DNA from: Vibrio sp. MEBiC08052
GTDB taxonomy: Bacteria; Pseudomonadota; Gammaproteobacteria; Enterobacterales; Vibrionaceae
Reading direction: 5' to 3'
Length of the DNA: 64,000 nucleotides
Assembly (NCBI RefSeq): GCF_001506075.1
Contig: NZ_KQ947475.1
Span: 3,622,526 to 3,686,525 of the forward strand
Positions 35,676 to 43,605 of this stretch are shown here, piece after piece. The notes beneath the pieces were generated by a model. The model was not told the origin of the DNA. It made no database searches and saw nothing but the letters and a program-made list of their open reading frames with translations. Position 1 is the first letter of the stretch. Each line of letters begins with the position of its first letter. The translations under genes were made by a program, and so were the position numbers.

Positions 35676-36188
35676 TCAATCCCTTTGCCGTATGCCGGCG
35701 TCGATTTCCAGTTGCCAGTAGCCGACGGAAATATGGCGATTAAATTTGAAACCGATGTCGTGGAATTCACCGACCTGATTGAACCCCAAAGATTCATGTA
35801 ACCGAACACTGGGTCGGTTCGGCAGGGCAATCACACCCATTACGTTTTTAATCTCTTGCTGTTTCAGGCGCTCGATAAGTTTGCGATATAATGTACGTCC
35901 GAAGCCCTTTCCTACAGCCGTAGGCGCTAAGTAAATGGTCGATTCTACGGTAAATCTGTATGCAGAACGGACATGCCAAGAGCTGGCATAAGCATACCCA
36001 ATCACTTCATGATCAACTTCTAAAACAAGACATGGGAAACCTGTGTCCAATATCTTTTGCAGCCGTGCGCCCATTTGCTCGACTGATAAGGGCTGCTCTT
36101 CAAAGGTGATGGTTGTATCACGGATAAAATGATTGTAAATCGTGGTGATTGCCGCTGAATCATTTAAATGAAAATCTCTGATTATCAT
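35676..36188 (-). CDS. GNAT acetyltransferase, phosphinothricin/methionine sulfoximine (Pat/MnaT) type
   Basis: 170 aa. The family pattern is complete: TITFEEQPLS near the N-terminus, VIGYAYASSWHVRSAYRFTV, the acetyl-CoA loop VGKGFGRTLYRKLI, and NRPSVRLHESLGFNQVGEF. Relatives N-acetylate methionine sulfone/sulfoximine or phosphinothricin. The downstream exporter gene is only 61 nt away. Assignment to the family is good; specificity is inferred. Confidence 0.88.
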   Translation of the reverse strand: MIIRDFHLNDSAAITTIYNHFIRDTTITFEEQPLSVEQMGARLQKILDTGFPCLVLEVDHEVIGYAYASSWHVRSAYRFTVESTIYLAPTAVGKGFGRTLYRKLIERLKQQEIKNVMGVIALPNRPSVRLHESLGFNQVGEFHDIGFKFNRHISVGYWQLEIDAGIRQRD

Positions 36189-36215
36189 GCATCCTCCTTG
36201 ATGCTAAAAGTCTAA

Positions 36216-36824
36216 TTATGCCCCGACCCATTTACTGATGCCAATCGCTTCCATAATAAACTCGACAGACAACGCTGCCAGTATCATGCCCATGACTCGG
36301 GTCAGCAGAGACGCTCCGCCAATGCCGATGATTCTGATAATTTTGCCCGAGAAAATCAGTAAAACCAGTGTCGTGGCTAAGACGCTCAACATCATAAGTG
36401 ACGTGATAATCTGCTCTTGGATCGTATAAATATTGTTATCCGTAATCAGGATGACCGCCAAAATTGCTCCGGGCGACGCAGTAGCAGGAATCGCGAGTGG
36501 GAACACCGCAATATCATGCAGCGGTTCTCTCGCCTCTTCCTGATTCCCATTCGAAAAAATCATCTGTAACCCGAACAGGAACAGAATAACGCCCCCCGCG
36601 ACCTGAAATGAAATCAGGCTGATTCCCATTGCTCCAAGCAGTAACTGCCCGACAACAATTGCACCCATTAAAATCAGTGCGGCATAGAAAATAGTCTTGT
36701 ATGCGGTTTTTCTGCGTTCTCTGGCTGAGAATTTGACCGTCATACCAGCAAACAGCGCCATCGTCCCAATTGGATCAATGGTCGCCCAAATCACTAGAAA
36801 ATCGTGTATTACCTTGTCTATCAC
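36216..36824 (-). CDS. MarC-family membrane protein
   Basis: 202 aa from GTG 36824, which gives VIDKVIHDFLVIWATIDPIG and follows AAGGACTAAAAAACGA. An open frame continues 27 codons upstream but adds a non-hydrophobic tail. Six membrane segments; FPLAIPATASPGAILAVILI is diagnostic. MarC/NAAT proteins are probable small-solute transporters or channels of uncertain function; the historical drug-resistance link of MarC is not supported. It lies 28 nt upstream of the GNAT gene. Confidence 0.88.
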   Translation of the reverse strand: MIDKVIHDFLVIWATIDPIGTMALFAGMTVKFSARERRKTAYKTIFYAALILMGAIVVGQLLLGAMGISLISFQVAGGVILFLFGLQMIFSNGNQEEAREPLHDIAVFPLAIPATASPGAILAVILITDNNIYTIQEQIITSLMMLSVLATTLVLLIFSGKIIRIIGIGGASLLTRVMGMILAALSVEFIMEAIGISKWVGA

Positions 36825-37194
36825 TCGTTTTTTAGTCCTTATTTTATAATCAATGAGATGAATCTTCCTCTGGCGAGGGGCTGCCACACGAAAGTGATGC
36901 ATCATTGTGTCGGAGACATCATGGCATCAACTAGAACGACGGTGATTATCCTAAATATTATGGGCAGAGATGGAAGTCTATGAAACCTAAATATGACGAA
37001 AAATTAACGATCAATGCAATACTTATTTTGTTAGTTTCTATTGCTGATGTTGAAGTGTCGGTCTTAGCCCCCGCACCTTATAGGGCCACTTCTCGCACAG
37101 GTCACAGGGTTGGATCATTATCCCGGTCCGTACATTCGAAGTGTTGGTATTTCGTTGTGGTGGAAGGCTGGCTATGGGGTAGACGGGGCGTAAG
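36825..37194. other. Spacer without recognised genes
   Basis: An open stretch of 73 codons on the plus strand (36980-37201) has no Shine-Dalgarno, a tryptophan- and arginine-rich nonsense-like composition and no family resemblance. I see no RNA gene here. The accessory island begins at about this point. Confidence 0.4.
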
Positions 37195-37431
37195 TTACTG
37201 AAATTCACTGCCGTGATTCTCTAAGGTGTGGTGGTGGCACTGGGTGCACACGATATATCGATCCACGAGATCAAGAGAGGCACCTACAGGACTTGCCATA
37301 CCGCCGAAGAAACCGTTAAGAAAAGCCTTGAATTGCTCTTTTCTGCTGGTGCCATATTTTGACGGTTTCTGCTTAATGATTTCTTTGTGCTCGGTTTTCT
37401 TACCACACTGTTCACAGAACCTAGTGCTCAT
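37195..37431 (-). CDS. Small zinc-ribbon protein, 78 aa
   Basis: Two CxxC pairs, FCEQCGKKTEH at the N-terminus and VCTQCHHH near the C-terminus, form a likely zinc ribbon. The middle (FKAFLNGFFGGMASPVGASL) is a short hydrophobic, glycine-rich segment that could touch a membrane. GAGG lies 5 nt before the ATG, so it looks genuinely expressed. I do not recognise a function. Monocistronic at the left edge of the accessory island. Confidence 0.7.
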   Translation of the reverse strand: MSTRFCEQCGKKTEHKEIIKQKPSKYGTSRKEQFKAFLNGFFGGMASPVGASLDLVDRYIVCTQCHHHTLENHGSEFQ

Positions 37432-37584
37432 GACGACCTCAATGCTGATTGATTATTTTTGATAAAAATAACAGATTGCATTGGGGGGAAATATACTTAT
37501 TTTTCAAATATGACTGCAGAATGAGTTCTCGGTTTTAGAGATATAGGGGCTTGAGTGCTCTAGAGCGATTTTGATCTTATCCTC

Positions 37585-37760
37585 CGGCTCCCTAATTTGA
37601 CGTACAATCAGTTCTCCAATTTCAGAGACACCGTTACTCAGTGCGCCAGTTCATCTTTCAGAGATGAAAGATGAACCAGAAAATCTTTTTTGTTTGACGG
37701 AGTCACACGTTGTCCAGAACCAGTTTTTACGGGCGTCCTGCCCGGAAAGCTTAACCATTC
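37585..37760 (+). repeat. Repeat A, copy 1
   Basis: About 175 nt shared with 43090-43235 and 63625-63797. Starts GGCTCCCTAATTTGACG and contains GTGCGCCA, a 12-bp hairpin with GAGA loop (37649-37676), CCAGAAAATCTTTTTGTTTG, and a second hairpin AGTTTTTACGGGC / GCCCGGAAAGCT. The first stem differs in sequence from the other copies but is still fully paired. Confidence 0.8.
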
Positions 37761-37920
37761 GCTCTCGCTGTCTGAGGGACGTCCAAAACGCTGCACTCAT
37801 CTGGTTGCCTCTGTACGGGGGTTAGGTTCTCTAGAGATTAAGTTTTACTTTGATGCTGTATATAAACACAGTCATTTCATGATATTATCGAAGGCTAACA
37901 ATTAATCACTGGGTAGTAAA
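37761..37920 (+). other. attC-like end preceding the hydrolase gene
   Basis: The segment ends ...GTTGCCTCTGTACGGGGGTTAGGT. GTTAGGT (37821-37827) fits the integron core GTTRRRY, and the gene after it is followed by AACTAACAAACGC (near 38685), close to the complementary RYYYAAC. One of seven positions does not match, so this is only a possible integron cassette boundary. Confidence 0.35.
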
Positions 37921-38679
37921 ATGAAAGAGTTTAAACTGGATAATAATGTGATTCTTCGGTATCAGGATCTTCCTGGAGACGATGTTCCGATTGTATTTAT
38001 TCATGGACTTGGTTGCGCTTCATCATTTGACTATCCACAAGTAGCATCAGTGAGAAGCTTATCTAATCATCGACGCATTCTCGTTGACTTAATCGGGTCG
38101 GGTTACAGTGATAAACCAGAGTTATTTGATTACACGATAGCCAATCATGCTGATTGTATAAAAAAATTATTAAATCATTTACGTCTCGACAATGTTGTCA
38201 TTTATGGTCACAGCATGGGGGGCGCAGTATCTATTGTGTTAGCTAATCTGATAAAAGATAAAGTGAATACCCTTATCCTGAGTGAAGCTAATCTTGATGC
38301 TGGTGGCGGTTTTTTCAGTAAAAAGATTGCAAGTTTTACTGAAAATGATTTTAAAAATTTCGGATATGCGAATCTTATTAAAGAGAGTGTAGCAAGTGGT
38401 AATACTGAATGGGCTGCTGGATTGTCAAATAGTTCACCAATTGCGATTTACAGAAATGCAATATCTTTGATAAATGGTCAAGTGCCAAGCTGGAGACAAT
38501 TATATTACTCACTTGACTTAGCTAAAACATATATTTTTGGAAGTCATAGTCTGCCAGATTCAGACTATGATGAATTGAATAAAAATAATATTAATGTAGT
38601 TGTAGTATCGAATGCCGGACACTCAATGGCATGGGAGAATCCGCAAGAGCTAGCATCAGTCATAGCTAGTTCGATTTAA
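37921..38679 (+). CDS. Alpha/beta hydrolase
   Basis: 252 aa. Complete fold signature: VFIHGLGCASSFDYPQV (oxyanion HG), nucleophile elbow GHSMGG, and catalytic histidine in VSNAGHSMAWENPQEL; an acid is likely in FGSHSLPDSD. It is cytosolic and the ester or amide substrate is unknown. The gene is much more AT-rich than the flanking core genes and lies between an attC-like end and a TAACAAACGC sequence, typical of vibrio integron cassettes. Acquired origin is likely. Confidence 0.88.
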   Translation: MKEFKLDNNVILRYQDLPGDDVPIVFIHGLGCASSFDYPQVASVRSLSNHRRILVDLIGSGYSDKPELFDYTIANHADCIKKLLNHLRLDNVVIYGHSMGGAVSIVLANLIKDKVNTLILSEANLDAGGGFFSKKIASFTENDFKNFGYANLIKESVASGNTEWAAGLSNSSPIAIYRNAISLINGQVPSWRQLYYSLDLAKTYIFGSHSLPDSDYDELNKNNINVVVVSNAGHSMAWENPQELASVIASSI

Positions 38680-38891
38680 ACAAAACTAACAAACGCATCA
38701 ATTGTACTAACTCATACACAATCTGACAGTTTAATCGTACACCTACACTCAAAATCCCACAGCTCACTTTTGGACATTAATTCGCTAGAGTAGCTCGCCT
38801 AGAATCTTATCGAAGTGAACAGCGCTCATACAACCTCAGATCGCACGGATATTATTTATTTAGATACTTGCATTTCATGTATTCTGAGGAG
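38680..38891. other. Spacer with half attC-like sequence
   Basis: Starts with CTAACAAACGCATCAA, similar to the left end of vibrio attC repeats. The rest shows no matching right end. No gene seen. Confidence 0.35.
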
Positions 38892-40151
38892 TTAGCGATC
38901 ATCTTGCGGCTTTAAATGTTCCATTCCATTGAATATGTAGTCATTCAATATCACACGTTTGAAAAGTAACTTTCGAGTAACTTCAGGGACATCTACTTCG
39001 TTACACACGGATTCAAACTCTTGGATAATCGTATTAATTTGCAACCTAATAATTTCTTTTGCTTTTTCAGCCTTAATATTGAAGCTTGGTGCTGCTTTCA
39101 TACAAAGTGATAACAGAGACAAATTAAAATTTTCGAAGAGCTTCATTCCATGACTCGCCTCTCCACCTGTACGGTTTTGTGGACAAATATCATAAGCAGG
39201 TGACAGGGATATTTTATCCCCTTCTACAAAGAAAGCGTGATTGCGAGCATGGTCATCCGTATTGCCGATCAGTACATTAAATACCATCCGTGCAAATAGC
39301 TCTTGGCTATCAGAGGCAAAATCGTTGCAATATTGCTTCATAATATTCACTAGGTCTGCGTAAGATGCCTCTCTAGCCCATGCTTCATCTAAGCCTAAAA
39401 CTGTCAGCCCTGACACCATTGAGCGACGACACCATGCCCCATCAACTAACTCTCTATCAAATCGTTTTACAAGAAGAACATCTTTTCCTAATACTTTTTC
39501 GAAAATAACTTCGGCAACATTGAGTCCTGCTAACTTGGCTAGCCTCATGGCTACGTATTCTGATTGTACAACTTCGTAAGTATCATTTGATGCTGAAAAC
39601 TTAGCAATATACTTAGCTTTACCAGTGATCATCGCTTTCGGACGAGCACCTCCGAGCGATGTACCATGCATAAGTGCTCTATCCAAATCCGGCGAGATTT
39701 CCTTACCTTGACTGACGATTTCAGACGCTTGGTATAATTCTTCAAGAGTGGCCGCATCAGTAGAACGATCAACATACTCAGTGGCCGATTCTTGAAAGTC
39801 GAGAGAACCGATCCGGTCTGAAGCGGAATGCATCAAATACGTCATTTCGTCTAACTCAGCATCGTAGTCTTTGCCCATCAACCGAGAATTAATGACCCTG
39901 CGCCCCCAAGCATCAGGAGCTGCATCACGCAAGCACGAGAATATAGACATACCTTGAACTGGCTCCTTAGTACCAGCAGAAAGCGGTAATTCATTTGAGT
40001 AAATTGGCTCTGCATCTGGACGCTTCAAGTAAGACTGACCGTACGTAAAATATTGGCCGGTTTCATCAATAGTGAGTCTACCGGCTACCACAGGCTCTGA
40101 TTGTCCTCTAAGCCATTTCCAAACGAAGCATTGGTTACTAGAAGTCGTCAT
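38892..40151 (-). CDS. hipA: HipA-family serine/threonine kinase toxin
   Basis: 419 aa, full-length two-domain HipA. N-terminal subdomain (residues 1-110), a glycine-rich loop TSLGGARPKAMI, an ATP-binding lysine region, catalytic GNTDDHARNHAFF and the metal motif SLSPAYDICP. E. coli HipA phosphorylates glutamyl-tRNA synthetase and induces dormancy; the target here is unknown. The upstream hipB gene overlaps it by 14 nt. Low GC supports horizontal origin. A different, tripartite Hip system lies 8 kb away. Confidence 0.92.
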   Translation of the reverse strand: MTTSSNQCFVWKWLRGQSEPVVAGRLTIDETGQYFTYGQSYLKRPDAEPIYSNELPLSAGTKEPVQGMSIFSCLRDAAPDAWGRRVINSRLMGKDYDAELDEMTYLMHSASDRIGSLDFQESATEYVDRSTDAATLEELYQASEIVSQGKEISPDLDRALMHGTSLGGARPKAMITGKAKYIAKFSASNDTYEVVQSEYVAMRLAKLAGLNVAEVIFEKVLGKDVLLVKRFDRELVDGAWCRRSMVSGLTVLGLDEAWAREASYADLVNIMKQYCNDFASDSQELFARMVFNVLIGNTDDHARNHAFFVEGDKISLSPAYDICPQNRTGGEASHGMKLFENFNLSLLSLCMKAAPSFNIKAEKAKEIIRLQINTIIQEFESVCNEVDVPEVTRKLLFKRVILNDYIFNGMEHLKPQDDR

Positions 40152-40473
40152 CTAAAATTACCTTTTTCCTTCTCACTCGATTAGGCAGCAATGCCTCAAC
40201 TTTCGCATTTGTTTTACGTTTAATAGCAAACTGGTTTTCATCGGGTTCAAATAAGGAAACACCTAACACCCAAGCAGTTTCGAAGTAGAGTCCGATACTT
40301 ACAGACGGATCACCCTTAAGAATCTTTATCATCGTGGGTTTAGATACCCCAACTCGTGAACACAGCTCTTCTACAGTGATTTTCTTTTCCTTACGCTGGA
40401 TTGTAAGCATAGTGGCGAAATGAGTTAGTGCAGCACTAGCAACAGTGCTAACCTGAGTATTTCCCCTTCCCAT
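40138..40473 (-). CDS. hipB: HipB-type antitoxin, HTH_XRE repressor
   Basis: 111 aa. The Xre-type helix-turn-helix is ITVEELCSRVGVSKPTMIKI in the middle of the chain; a basic C-terminal tail (LPNRVRRKKVILDDDF) probably contacts HipA. It neutralises HipA and represses the operon. The start codon abuts an 18-bp palindrome, and four such palindromes lie upstream. It overlaps hipA by 14 nt, giving coupled translation. Confidence 0.9.
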   Translation of the reverse strand: MGRGNTQVSTVASAALTHFATMLTIQRKEKKITVEELCSRVGVSKPTMIKILKGDPSVSIGLYFETAWVLGVSLFEPDENQFAIKRKTNAKVEALLPNRVRRKKVILDDDF

Positions 40474-40610
40474 AGTAAATTACTCTTTACCATAAATTAT
40501 ATAAGGTAAAGAGTAATTTACCAATCTCTGAATGTCAAAGCAATAGGCCAGAAATAAAGGTAGTAAAATATATTTTACCATAAACCAGTTAAGGTAAATT
40601 ATATTTTACC
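40474..40610 (-). promoter_or_regulatory. hipBA control region with four 18-bp operators
   Basis: Four copies of (A/G)GTAAA-N6-TTTACC at 40474-40491, 40505-40522, 40562-40579 and 40593-40610. Within each pair the gap is exactly 13 nt. On the minus strand TATAAT (40496-40501) sits in the gap of the first pair, and TTGGTA (40519-40524), 17 nt upstream, overlaps operator 2. A HipB dimer on operators 1 and 2 would cover the promoter and the ribosome binding site. Confidence 0.8.
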
Positions 40611-40686
40611 GTTCAAATAGTCATTGAAATGGCAGTAAATGAACAACAGAGATCCAGTCTGAACTCTCTATTGAGTAATTGCTTTA

Positions 40687-41129
40687 ACACACTTCGGGGC
40701 AATAATTAGTTGGGATACACGAAGATTGTTCATTTCAAAAGCTACACATATGTCACATGAAGTTTTTATTTTGCTTTTACTTTATGTATAACTTATTGAA
40801 AGTAATGGGTTAAAGTGTTTTATTGCAACCCCTTAACAGGACGTTCGTTAGTTTGCTTAAAATGTGTTAGCTCAGGCTGGCTCGAATATCAGCAATCGTG
40901 ATAAATAGTCGGTTTTCTGTATCTTTAAATGCGGTAAACCCATATTGTTCATAAAAGTGTTTTGCGCCGTCTTTTGCATCAACAATAACAACAGGAAAAG
41001 CGACAGTATCACTGGCAGTCAGTAGTTTGCGAAGAGCGTCGATCAATATCCATTCGCCAAAACCTTTCCCTTGAAAATTTGCATCAACGGCTAAACGAGC
41101 AATGAGTCCGCCAGACGTTGATGAGTGGT
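40687..41129. repeat. Duplicated segment, copy 1 (holds the intact GNAT toxin 3' part)
   Basis: Nearly identical to 44965-45303. It includes the sequence downstream of the GNAT toxin gene (GGGGCAATAATTAGTTGGGA onward) and the last ~260 nt of that gene. The second copy lacks 105 nt between two TTTGCATCAAC repeats (40973-40983 and 41078-41088). Confidence 0.9.
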
Positions 41130-41361
41130 ACTTTTTCTGTAGTTTATCTGGTAAAGCATTTAGATCAATTGGCGTCATGGTTAAAGTGTAAAATCCAATA
41201 ATTCTGGATTCATCGTTATCATCTTCCAGAATAAAAGTTCTGGTGTTATCTTTCTTTGCTTGCTGACTCGCCATAACTTTCAGATAGTTATTCAGAGCAC
41301 TGATACCGCAGTCGAATCGGTTTCTGTTATGTTTAGACTTATCAAGGAGTACCGTATTCAT
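40867..41361 (-). CDS. GNAT toxin of a DUF1778/GNAT toxin-antitoxin pair (TacT-like)
   Basis: 164 aa. Start region KHNRNRFDCGISALNNYLKV is typical of these toxins; acetyl-CoA loop RLAVDANFQGKGFGEWIL; substrate-side tyrosine in AKHFYEQYGF. Characterised relatives acetylate the amino group of aminoacyl-tRNA and block translation. It starts within the last 4 nt of the antitoxin gene. A decayed second copy lies 4.2 kb away. From memory such pairs are frequent in vibrio integron cassettes. Confidence 0.9.
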   Translation of the reverse strand: MNTVLLDKSKHNRNRFDCGISALNNYLKVMASQQAKKDNTRTFILEDDNDESRIIGFYTLTMTPIDLNALPDKLQKKYHSSTSGGLIARLAVDANFQGKGFGEWILIDALRKLLTASDTVAFPVVIVDAKDGAKHFYEQYGFTAFKDTENRLFITIADIRASLS

Positions 41362-41630
41362 TGCTGAGTCTTATCGTCATAACGTTGAGCCGCAGTTTTC
41401 AGTTTTGCATTTGATGTAGCCGGACGGTCGAGTGCATCCATCAATAACATAGCGTCAGCTTGGCTAAGTTTTAGTGTTTCTTCGCGTTCGATAACTTGCA
41501 TTGCTTTTTCAGTAGCGGCGCTGAGAACGAATGAATTAATACTCGGCATACCGGCAATAGCAGCAGCTTTAGCCAGTAAGTCTTGTGTTTCAACGTCGAC
41601 TCGGGCAGTGATGCGAGGTAGTGTTGCCAT
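41358..41630 (-). CDS. DUF1778 antitoxin (TacA-like, ribbon-helix-helix)
   Basis: 90 aa from ATG 41630, which follows AAAGGGAG; a start 10 codons upstream is less likely. N-terminal RHH strand and helices are LPRITARVDVETQDLLAKAA and INSFVLSAATEKAMQVI. The C-terminal tail (KLSQADAMLLMDALDRP) is the part that wraps the toxin. It binds DNA as a dimer and neutralises the GNAT toxin whose gene overlaps its end by 4 nt. Confidence 0.9.
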   Translation of the reverse strand: MATLPRITARVDVETQDLLAKAAAIAGMPSINSFVLSAATEKAMQVIEREETLKLSQADAMLLMDALDRPATSNAKLKTAAQRYDDKTQQ

Positions 41631-41787
41631 AAATAATCTCCCTTTGTGCCAAAATGTCACATCGGATTATGGTATCAAATGGCGAGAAAAGCAATATGCG
41701 TGTCACTTTGGCACATGAATCTAAAAAATCGCATCAATTGACAGGTATTTTGTAACTGAACTCAGCATTAGCTGCTTCTTGTTGTTT

Positions 41788-41892
41788 GAGATTTATCATG
41801 TTGAAGAAATACAACATGGTGGTGCTATCTATGATATTGATAATATGAGCGTTGTGGCCCCCAAAATCATAAGAGAATCACTATGGGGATAA
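41788..41892 (+). pseudogene. Remnant of a colicin-type HNH DNase C-terminus
   Basis: Thirty-four codons read EIYHVEEIQHGGAIYDIDNM followed by SVVAPK, then a stop. This matches the end of the intact bacteriocin at 61784-63343 (EIHHVEEIQHGGKVYDVDNM, RVMTPK). The first catalytic HH pair has become YH and the final HxxxH is gone. Nothing recognisable of the toxin remains upstream, so this is a fossil. Confidence 0.85.
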
Positions 41893-41895
41893 GCA

Positions 41896-42063
41896 ATGAT
41901 ACCGTTTAAGAACAGCCTCTCAGAGTATACAGAACGCGAATTTACTTAATTTGTTGAACTTATTTGTGATAATGAATGACCTGAGTCGGAAGAAAATAAA
42001 CTAGTTCGTCATTTTTCAAAGATTGTGTGTCATGCCCGAAGCTGGAAGCGGAGACAATCATAG
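41896..42063 (+). pseudogene. Remnant of a colicin/pyocin immunity gene
   Basis: The ATG lies 3 nt after the HNH remnant. The frame reads MIPFKNSLSEYTEREFT, stop, FVELICDNE, stop, PESEENKLVRHFSKIV, then drifts. The pattern follows Im-family proteins (SISDYTEAEFLEFV... in Im9 relatives) and the intact immunity protein at 63348 (MKLKDSLHDYTEDEFL). Two nonsense codons in one frame show recent, simple inactivation. Confidence 0.85.
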
Positions 42064-42197
42064 AGGCAAGGAATAAAAAAGAACCGCGTCGCATTTTACC
42101 TTTGAGCCGTGCTAAAACGATGATAAACGGTGTTTTTTGCTGAGTGCTTCTTTTATGCTAGCGCTATTCATCCACAACAAGCCTCAATACTGCGATT

Positions 42198-43076
42198 ATG
42201 AAAACATCCCTCGACCATCTGCCCGAATATAAACAGCGTGAGCTGGCGGACATCTCAACGATTCTGCGCGATACACTGGAAGATTACCTGCAAGGCAAAC
42301 AGGGCAGTAAGAGTGAGTTTCGCATTCTGAAAATTATTCTGTTCGGCAGCCATGCCAAAGGCAGTTGGGTCAAGGATCCGGTGAACGGCTATATCAGCGA
42401 TTACGATATTCTGGTGATCGTCAATAAAGCAGCGTTGGTGGAGGATTATGTAGTCTGGCAGCGGGCCGAAGAGCAAATTGATCGCAAAGTGAAATCGGCA
42501 CCGTTGGGTTTGATTGTCCACGATTTGCAGGAAGTGAACGAAAGGTTGCAACAGGGGCACTATTTTTTTAAGGATATCCGCGAAGAGGGCATTGAACTGT
42601 TTGCTGCGACGCCGAAATCACTGGCGGAGCCGGGTGATCTGACGGAGGAAGAAAAACGGGAGATTGCCCGTAAGCATTATGAGCAGTGGATAGAGAATGC
42701 TGCTGATAGTATTAAAGTTTTTCATTATACTTTTCATGAATCCATGCTTAATGAAGCAGCATTCAACCTGCATCAGGCAACGGAGCGTCTTTTTGCCTGT
42801 ACATTACTAACTTGTACCAACTACCTGCCGAAGTCTCACAATATCGAGAAACTCGGTAATCTGTGTGCGCAGATTGATCCGGCCTTTGCTGAGATTTTCC
42901 CGATGGACAACAAATTCCACCGTCGTAGTTTCCGGCGTCTGCAACGGGCGTATATTGATGCGCGTTATTCAGCGCACTACGAAATCACTGAAGAAGAGTT
43001 GAATTATTTGGTGGCAGAAGTGCAGCGGTTGCAGGCATTAACCGAACAGATTTGTCGGGGGAGAATAGGGGATTGA
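42198..43076 (+). CDS. Fused nucleotidyltransferase (MNT) - HEPN protein
   Basis: 292 aa. The N-terminal nucleotidyltransferase has ILFGSHAKGSW (G50-S51) and D68-x-D70 in SDYDILV. The C-terminal HEPN domain (about 165-285) has R256 and H260 in DARYSAHYEIT, close to the HEPN RNase motif but shorter than the RX4HXY form of HepT. In MntA-HepT systems the two domains are separate proteins and MntA AMPylates HepT; here they are one chain. A toxin-antitoxin or defence role is inferred. A truncated relative of the HEPN half lies at 60952-61314. Repeat A follows directly after the stop. Confidence 0.82.
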   Translation: MKTSLDHLPEYKQRELADISTILRDTLEDYLQGKQGSKSEFRILKIILFGSHAKGSWVKDPVNGYISDYDILVIVNKAALVEDYVVWQRAEEQIDRKVKSAPLGLIVHDLQEVNERLQQGHYFFKDIREEGIELFAATPKSLAEPGDLTEEEKREIARKHYEQWIENAADSIKVFHYTFHESMLNEAAFNLHQATERLFACTLLTCTNYLPKSHNIEKLGNLCAQIDPAFAEIFPMDNKFHRRSFRRLQRAYIDARYSAHYEITEEELNYLVAEVQRLQALTEQICRGRIGD

Positions 43077-43089
43077 GGGCAGTATTTTT

Positions 43090-43235
43090 TCAGCCTTTTG
43101 GCTCCCAAATTTGACGCACAATTGCGTTCCTCAATTTCAGAAACTGTGGTGCTCTGTGCGCCAGTAACTCTTGCAGAGATGCAAGAGTTACCAGAAGATC
43201 TTTTTTGTTTGGCTTGGTCGTGCGTTGTCCAGAAC
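43090..43235 (+). repeat. Repeat A, copy 2 (truncated)
   Basis: Begins 14 nt after the MNT-HEPN stop with GGCTCCCAAATTTGACGCAC. The hairpin GTAACTCTTGCA / TGCAAGAGTTAC with GAGA loop (43164-43191) is perfect. The copy stops after CCAGAAC, exactly where an integron cassette end (CTTAATCGTTTGTTAAGT) takes over, and so lacks the second hairpin seen in copies 1 and 3. Confidence 0.82.
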
Positions 43236-43247
43236 CTTAATCGTTTG

Positions 43248-43532
43248 TTAAGTTCTACGTTTGGCACGGATATTAGAGCTTGATATTAAAATATTACAGA
43301 ATTGAATTACATCGGTAATATTACGAAGCGAATATACAGCTCTTCCATAGCGCCCCTCACCCTCATCATTTGTATATTCCCACTGGTGAACCTGCAAATA
43401 ACCAGAGTCATTTTCACATAAAGAAAAGTCTACAGAATTATATTTATCAAGGTAAATTTGAGAACCTTCGACTTCATAGCCTTGTTCAATAGCGACTGTC
43501 TTAACTAACTCAATCCAATTTATATTATTCAT
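43248..43532 (-). CDS. Integron cassette protein, 94 aa, unknown
   Basis: Not recognised. Acidic, soluble, rich in tyrosine and asparagine (IYLDKYNSVDFSLCENDSGY, YLQVHQWEYTNDEGEGRYGR), reminiscent in style of small immunity proteins but with no firm match. GAGGT precedes the ATG. The stop TAA lies inside ACTTAAC (43247-43253), which is the exact complement of GTTAAGT at the cassette start (43549-43555). It is therefore a mobile integron cassette gene. Confidence 0.7.
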   Translation of the reverse strand: MNNINWIELVKTVAIEQGYEVEGSQIYLDKYNSVDFSLCENDSGYLQVHQWEYTNDEGEGRYGRAVYSLRNITDVIQFCNILISSSNIRAKRRT

Positions 43533-43548
43533 TCATTACCTCTTGTGG

Positions 43549-43605
43549 ACTTAACGTTTGCAGGGGCGCGATGTTAGGAGCGTCCCTTGCCTGCACTTGT
43601 TATAC
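43549..43605 (-). repeat. Integron attC site, 57 bp, between two cassettes
   Basis: Minus strand: R'' GTATAAC, then the imperfect arms AAGTGCAGGCAAGGGACGC and GCGCCCCTGCAAAC, then R' GTTAAGT (fits GTTRRRY). The upstream gene's stop codon lies within R''. R'' is the exact complement of GTTATAC at 44743-44749, the start of the same cassette, as required when a cassette is excised as a circle. Confidence 0.82.

Noticed and set aside
36980..37201. 73-codon open frame on the plus strand
   Set aside because: No ribosome binding site, no family resemblance, and its end overlaps the better-supported zinc-ribbon gene.
37690..37905. 71-codon open frame after marC
   Set aside because: It lies across repeat A and the attC-like end; the other repeat copies do not keep this frame.
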